Assembly: GCA_964458275.1 (NCBI GenBank)
Contig: CAYWIE010000030.1
Coordinates: forward strand, 1 to 28,649
Length of the DNA: 28,649 nt
Origin: HGM04593 sp964458275
GTDB taxonomy: Bacteria; Bacteroidota; Bacteroidia; Bacteroidales; Bacteroidaceae
Reading direction: 5' to 3'
Numbering within the stretch: the first letter of the stretch is position 1; the number at the start of each line of letters is the position of its first letter. This document shows, piece after piece, positions 27,104 through 28,649 of the stretch. The position numbers and the translations under genes are program-made. Under the pieces are notes generated by a model. The model was not told where the DNA came from, searched no databases, and saw only the letters and a program-made list of their open reading frames with translations.

Positions 27104-28450
27104 TTATTCGAGTGCACTGAAATTGATATTTGGCTTTTCACCTGTGCCGTTTTTACGTGCAAAGCGTGTGTAGCCTTTTGTGTATCCGTCAAAGAATCCG
27201 CCCATCATCAGATAGAAGCCTTTTTCGTCGGCTCCGCCTGTATAGTCGAGGCGTTTGCCGTTTCTGCCGGTGTCGCAATGGGTAAATACGGCTTCGGTTA
27301 CAGGTATCCATTCGCCATCCTTTGTACAAGCCCATTGGTTGTTGTAGTAGGCGCGGCGTGTCTTGTATCCCATCACTGGATTGTAGTTTTCGAGGAATGA
27401 GTGAGGGTTGGTGTACCATGTGTCGGTCTTGGGACGTGAGAAACTTGCCATGAGACGCCATTTTCCGTCTTGTGCGTCGCAGAAGTAGGCTGTGTAGACT
27501 GTACGTCCTTTTCCGTCGGGGCGTACACGCATAAGGAATTTATAGGTGTTTCCCGGCTTCCAGTCGTAAGGCATGAAGCTTTGTCCGCCCGAACCTTCGC
27601 CACCAAAATCCTGCACTTTCACCGTCTCGCCTTTCTTGAGCAGTATTACGCGGAGCGAGTCGGGTATCTCATTTGCATTGTCGGTTACAAAGGGGCTCCA
27701 CACGGAGAATAGTACTTTGCGGCGGTCGGGGGTGTTGTTCTGGAATCCGAAATATCCTTCTCCGAATCCGCATGCCATATAGTAGCTGCTCACTTTGTCA
27801 TAGTCTGCCGGCACGGTTACTTCGTTGTAGAACCATTCGTAAGTCTTGTCTTTCGGCAGACGGTAGTTGAGGTGGACAGACGGACCGCGACGACCGAAAT
27901 GGGGATGATAGTTCTTGAGTATGTAGGAGAGTTCTCCCAAATTGCCGTTCACGATAAGAGAGAGGACATTGCCGAAAGTGGTCTCCCCCCCACCCTTTTT
28001 GCCTTGTATGTCTACCTTGATGTGTCCGGGATTCTTTACCTTGAATTTTCCGACGTTGTAAATTGCAGGTGTCTCTCCGTTGAGTTTTATCTTTTTCTTC
28101 TTTCCGAGACAGCTTACTGTGATTGTAGAGTTTCCGTACGCCTCTATTTTAAGTTCCATCTCTCCTGCTTTTTCTGCATGGAAATATGTACTTATTATAT
28201 TGTTCTTGTCATACCATTCTGCTATTCCTCCATTGTGTTCGTCGATGAAAGCCACAGTCATATCGGCAGCTTTTTCCCGTGCATGGGGCGGTCGTCTCAT
28301 CTGTTTGCGTGAGACGAGCATTGTCTCGGCGTCGGGAGTGGTTATATATCCGTTGCCTTTAAGAAGAATTGTGTCCGATTCTGATTCGGCATGCGCCGCA
28401 CTGCATAAAAGCGCAAGCAGTGCAAAGAATGATACGAAATTTCTCTTCAT
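27104..28450 (-). CDS. DUF3472-domain secreted protein
   Basis: 448 residues with a signal peptide (MKRNFVSFFALLALLCSAAHA). Residues about 30-170 look like the DUF5077 beta-sandwich that commonly precedes DUF3472. Residues about 195-385 match DUF3472, with the family-typical YYMACGFGEGYFGFQ, RKVLFSVWSPF and a Gly-rich GGEGSGGQS segment. The family is uncharacterised in function; its all-beta, Trp/Tyr-rich make-up suggests a carbohydrate-binding or glycan-active exported protein. It is the promoter-proximal gene of the M60 cluster, which ties it to the same extracellular job. A structured leader precedes it (28471-28535). The ATG at 28450 is supported by the signal peptide. Confidence 0.85.
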   Translation of the reverse strand: MKRNFVSFFALLALLCSAAHAESESDTILLKGNGYITTPDAETMLVSRKQMRRPPHAREKAADMTVAFIDEHNGGIAEWYDKNNIISTYFHAEKAGEMELKIEAYGNSTITVSCLGKKKKIKLNGETPAIYNVGKFKVKNPGHIKVDIQGKKGGGETTFGNVLSLIVNGNLGELSYILKNYHPHFGRRGPSVHLNYRLPKDKTYEWFYNEVTVPADYDKVSSYYMACGFGEGYFGFQNNTPDRRKVLFSVWSPFVTDNANEIPDSLRVILLKKGETVKVQDFGGEGSGGQSFMPYDWKPGNTYKFLMRVRPDGKGRTVYTAYFCDAQDGKWRLMASFSRPKTDTWYTNPHSFLENYNPVMGYKTRRAYYNNQWACTKDGEWIPVTEAVFTHCDTGRNGKRLDYTGGADEKGFYLMMGGFFDGYTKGYTRFARKNGTGEKPNINFSALE

Positions 28451-28470
28451 TATACTTTTTTCTTTTAAGG

Positions 28471-28535
28471 GAGGTTCTATAAATTCAATTTACCATTAGC
28501 GAGTAGTCAGAACCTCATTAAGGCTACCGCTAATG
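28471..28535 (-). ncRNA. Structured 5' leader, possible H-type pseudoknot
   Basis: On the minus strand CATTAGCGGTAG (28535-28524) pairs with CTACTCGCTAATG (28506-28494) as 12 bp with one bulge. The 17-nt loop contains GAGGTTCT (28516-28509), which is perfectly complementary to AGAACCTC (28478-28471) just upstream of the start codon at 28450. The order A-B-A'-B' gives an H-type pseudoknot with linkers of about 7, 2 and 15 nt, or two mutually exclusive helices. It lies between the predicted start site (about 28543) and the gene, so it could control translation. I do not recognise it as a known riboswitch class. Confidence 0.5.
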
Positions 28536-28549
28536 TGATTTTGTTTTCA

Positions 28550-28582
28550 CAAATTTAGTTAAACTTTTTCGAATATTTCAAA
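28550..28582 (-). promoter_or_regulatory. Promoter of the DUF3472-M60 cluster
   Basis: TTTG (28582-28579), a 21-nt spacer and TAAATTTG (28557-28550) match the Bacteroidetes housekeeping-sigma consensus (-33 TTTG, -7 TAnnTTTG) at both elements. Transcription would start near 28543, leaving a leader of about 93 nt. Confidence 0.65.
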
Positions 28583-28649
28583 TATTTTTGCCATATTTTT
28601 CGGGGGGGTAATTCGTTGATTACCAACAATTTATAATTATTGCGATTTT

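Overview
The window looks like a chromosomal segment of a gut-type Bacteroidales bacterium (Bacteroides, Prevotella or a close relative). The reasons are promoter-like elements of the Bacteroidetes form (TTTG, about 20 nt, TAnnTTTG), large secreted proteins with short C-terminal tails ending in GKK(T/I)Y-type sequences, M60/enhancin-like peptidases with lectin-like modules, an LptF/G-family permease with a long C-terminal extension, and an IS4-family remnant of a type common in this order. A run of exactly 100 N (16373-16472) marks a scaffold gap, so this is a draft assembly. Almost every gene is on the minus strand; the exceptions are a 3' gene end at 1-60 and the IS remnant.

Left part (1-4927). 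The end of a plus-strand gene meets, across a perfect 48-bp palindromic terminator, a 1208-residue secreted protein with two copies of a discoidin-like module (147-3773). An AT-rich spacer follows, then a decayed IS4-type transposase (about 4060-4635) that abuts and apparently truncates a small lipoprotein gene (4624-4812).

Middle part (4928-16314). Two DUF3857/transglutaminase-type exported proteins form a pair: the upstream one (6562-8520) has a complete Cys-His-Asp triad, the downstream one (4928-6556) has lost it. After a strong terminator comes a likely four-gene housekeeping operon read leftward: LptF/G permease, RibBA, aspartate-type aminotransferase, and a cytidylyltransferase-like/GHMP-kinase fusion. 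Next is the pair ychF-lgt, closed by its own terminator. The region upstream of ychF holds an 80-bp tandem repeat broken by the assembly gap; each repeat junction carries a promoter-like -7 element facing ychF.

Right part (16771-28649). One cluster encodes a DUF3472 protein followed by three tandem paralogous M60-like zinc metallopeptidases of about 1130-1136 residues, each with an intact HENGH motif, and N- and C-terminal ricin-like modules. A good Bacteroidetes-type promoter precedes the cluster, and its roughly 90-nt leader can form an H-type pseudoknot. A terminator-like hairpin lies between the first and second peptidase genes and another closes the cluster. By family knowledge the cluster probably attacks mucin or other host glycoproteins outside the cell; substrate and regulation are inference.

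I see no CRISPR array, tRNA, rRNA, prophage or defence island. The most unusual items are the leader pseudoknot, the triplicated peptidases, the promoter-bearing tandem repeat at the gap, the degenerate transglutaminase partner and the nucleotidyltransferase-kinase fusion.
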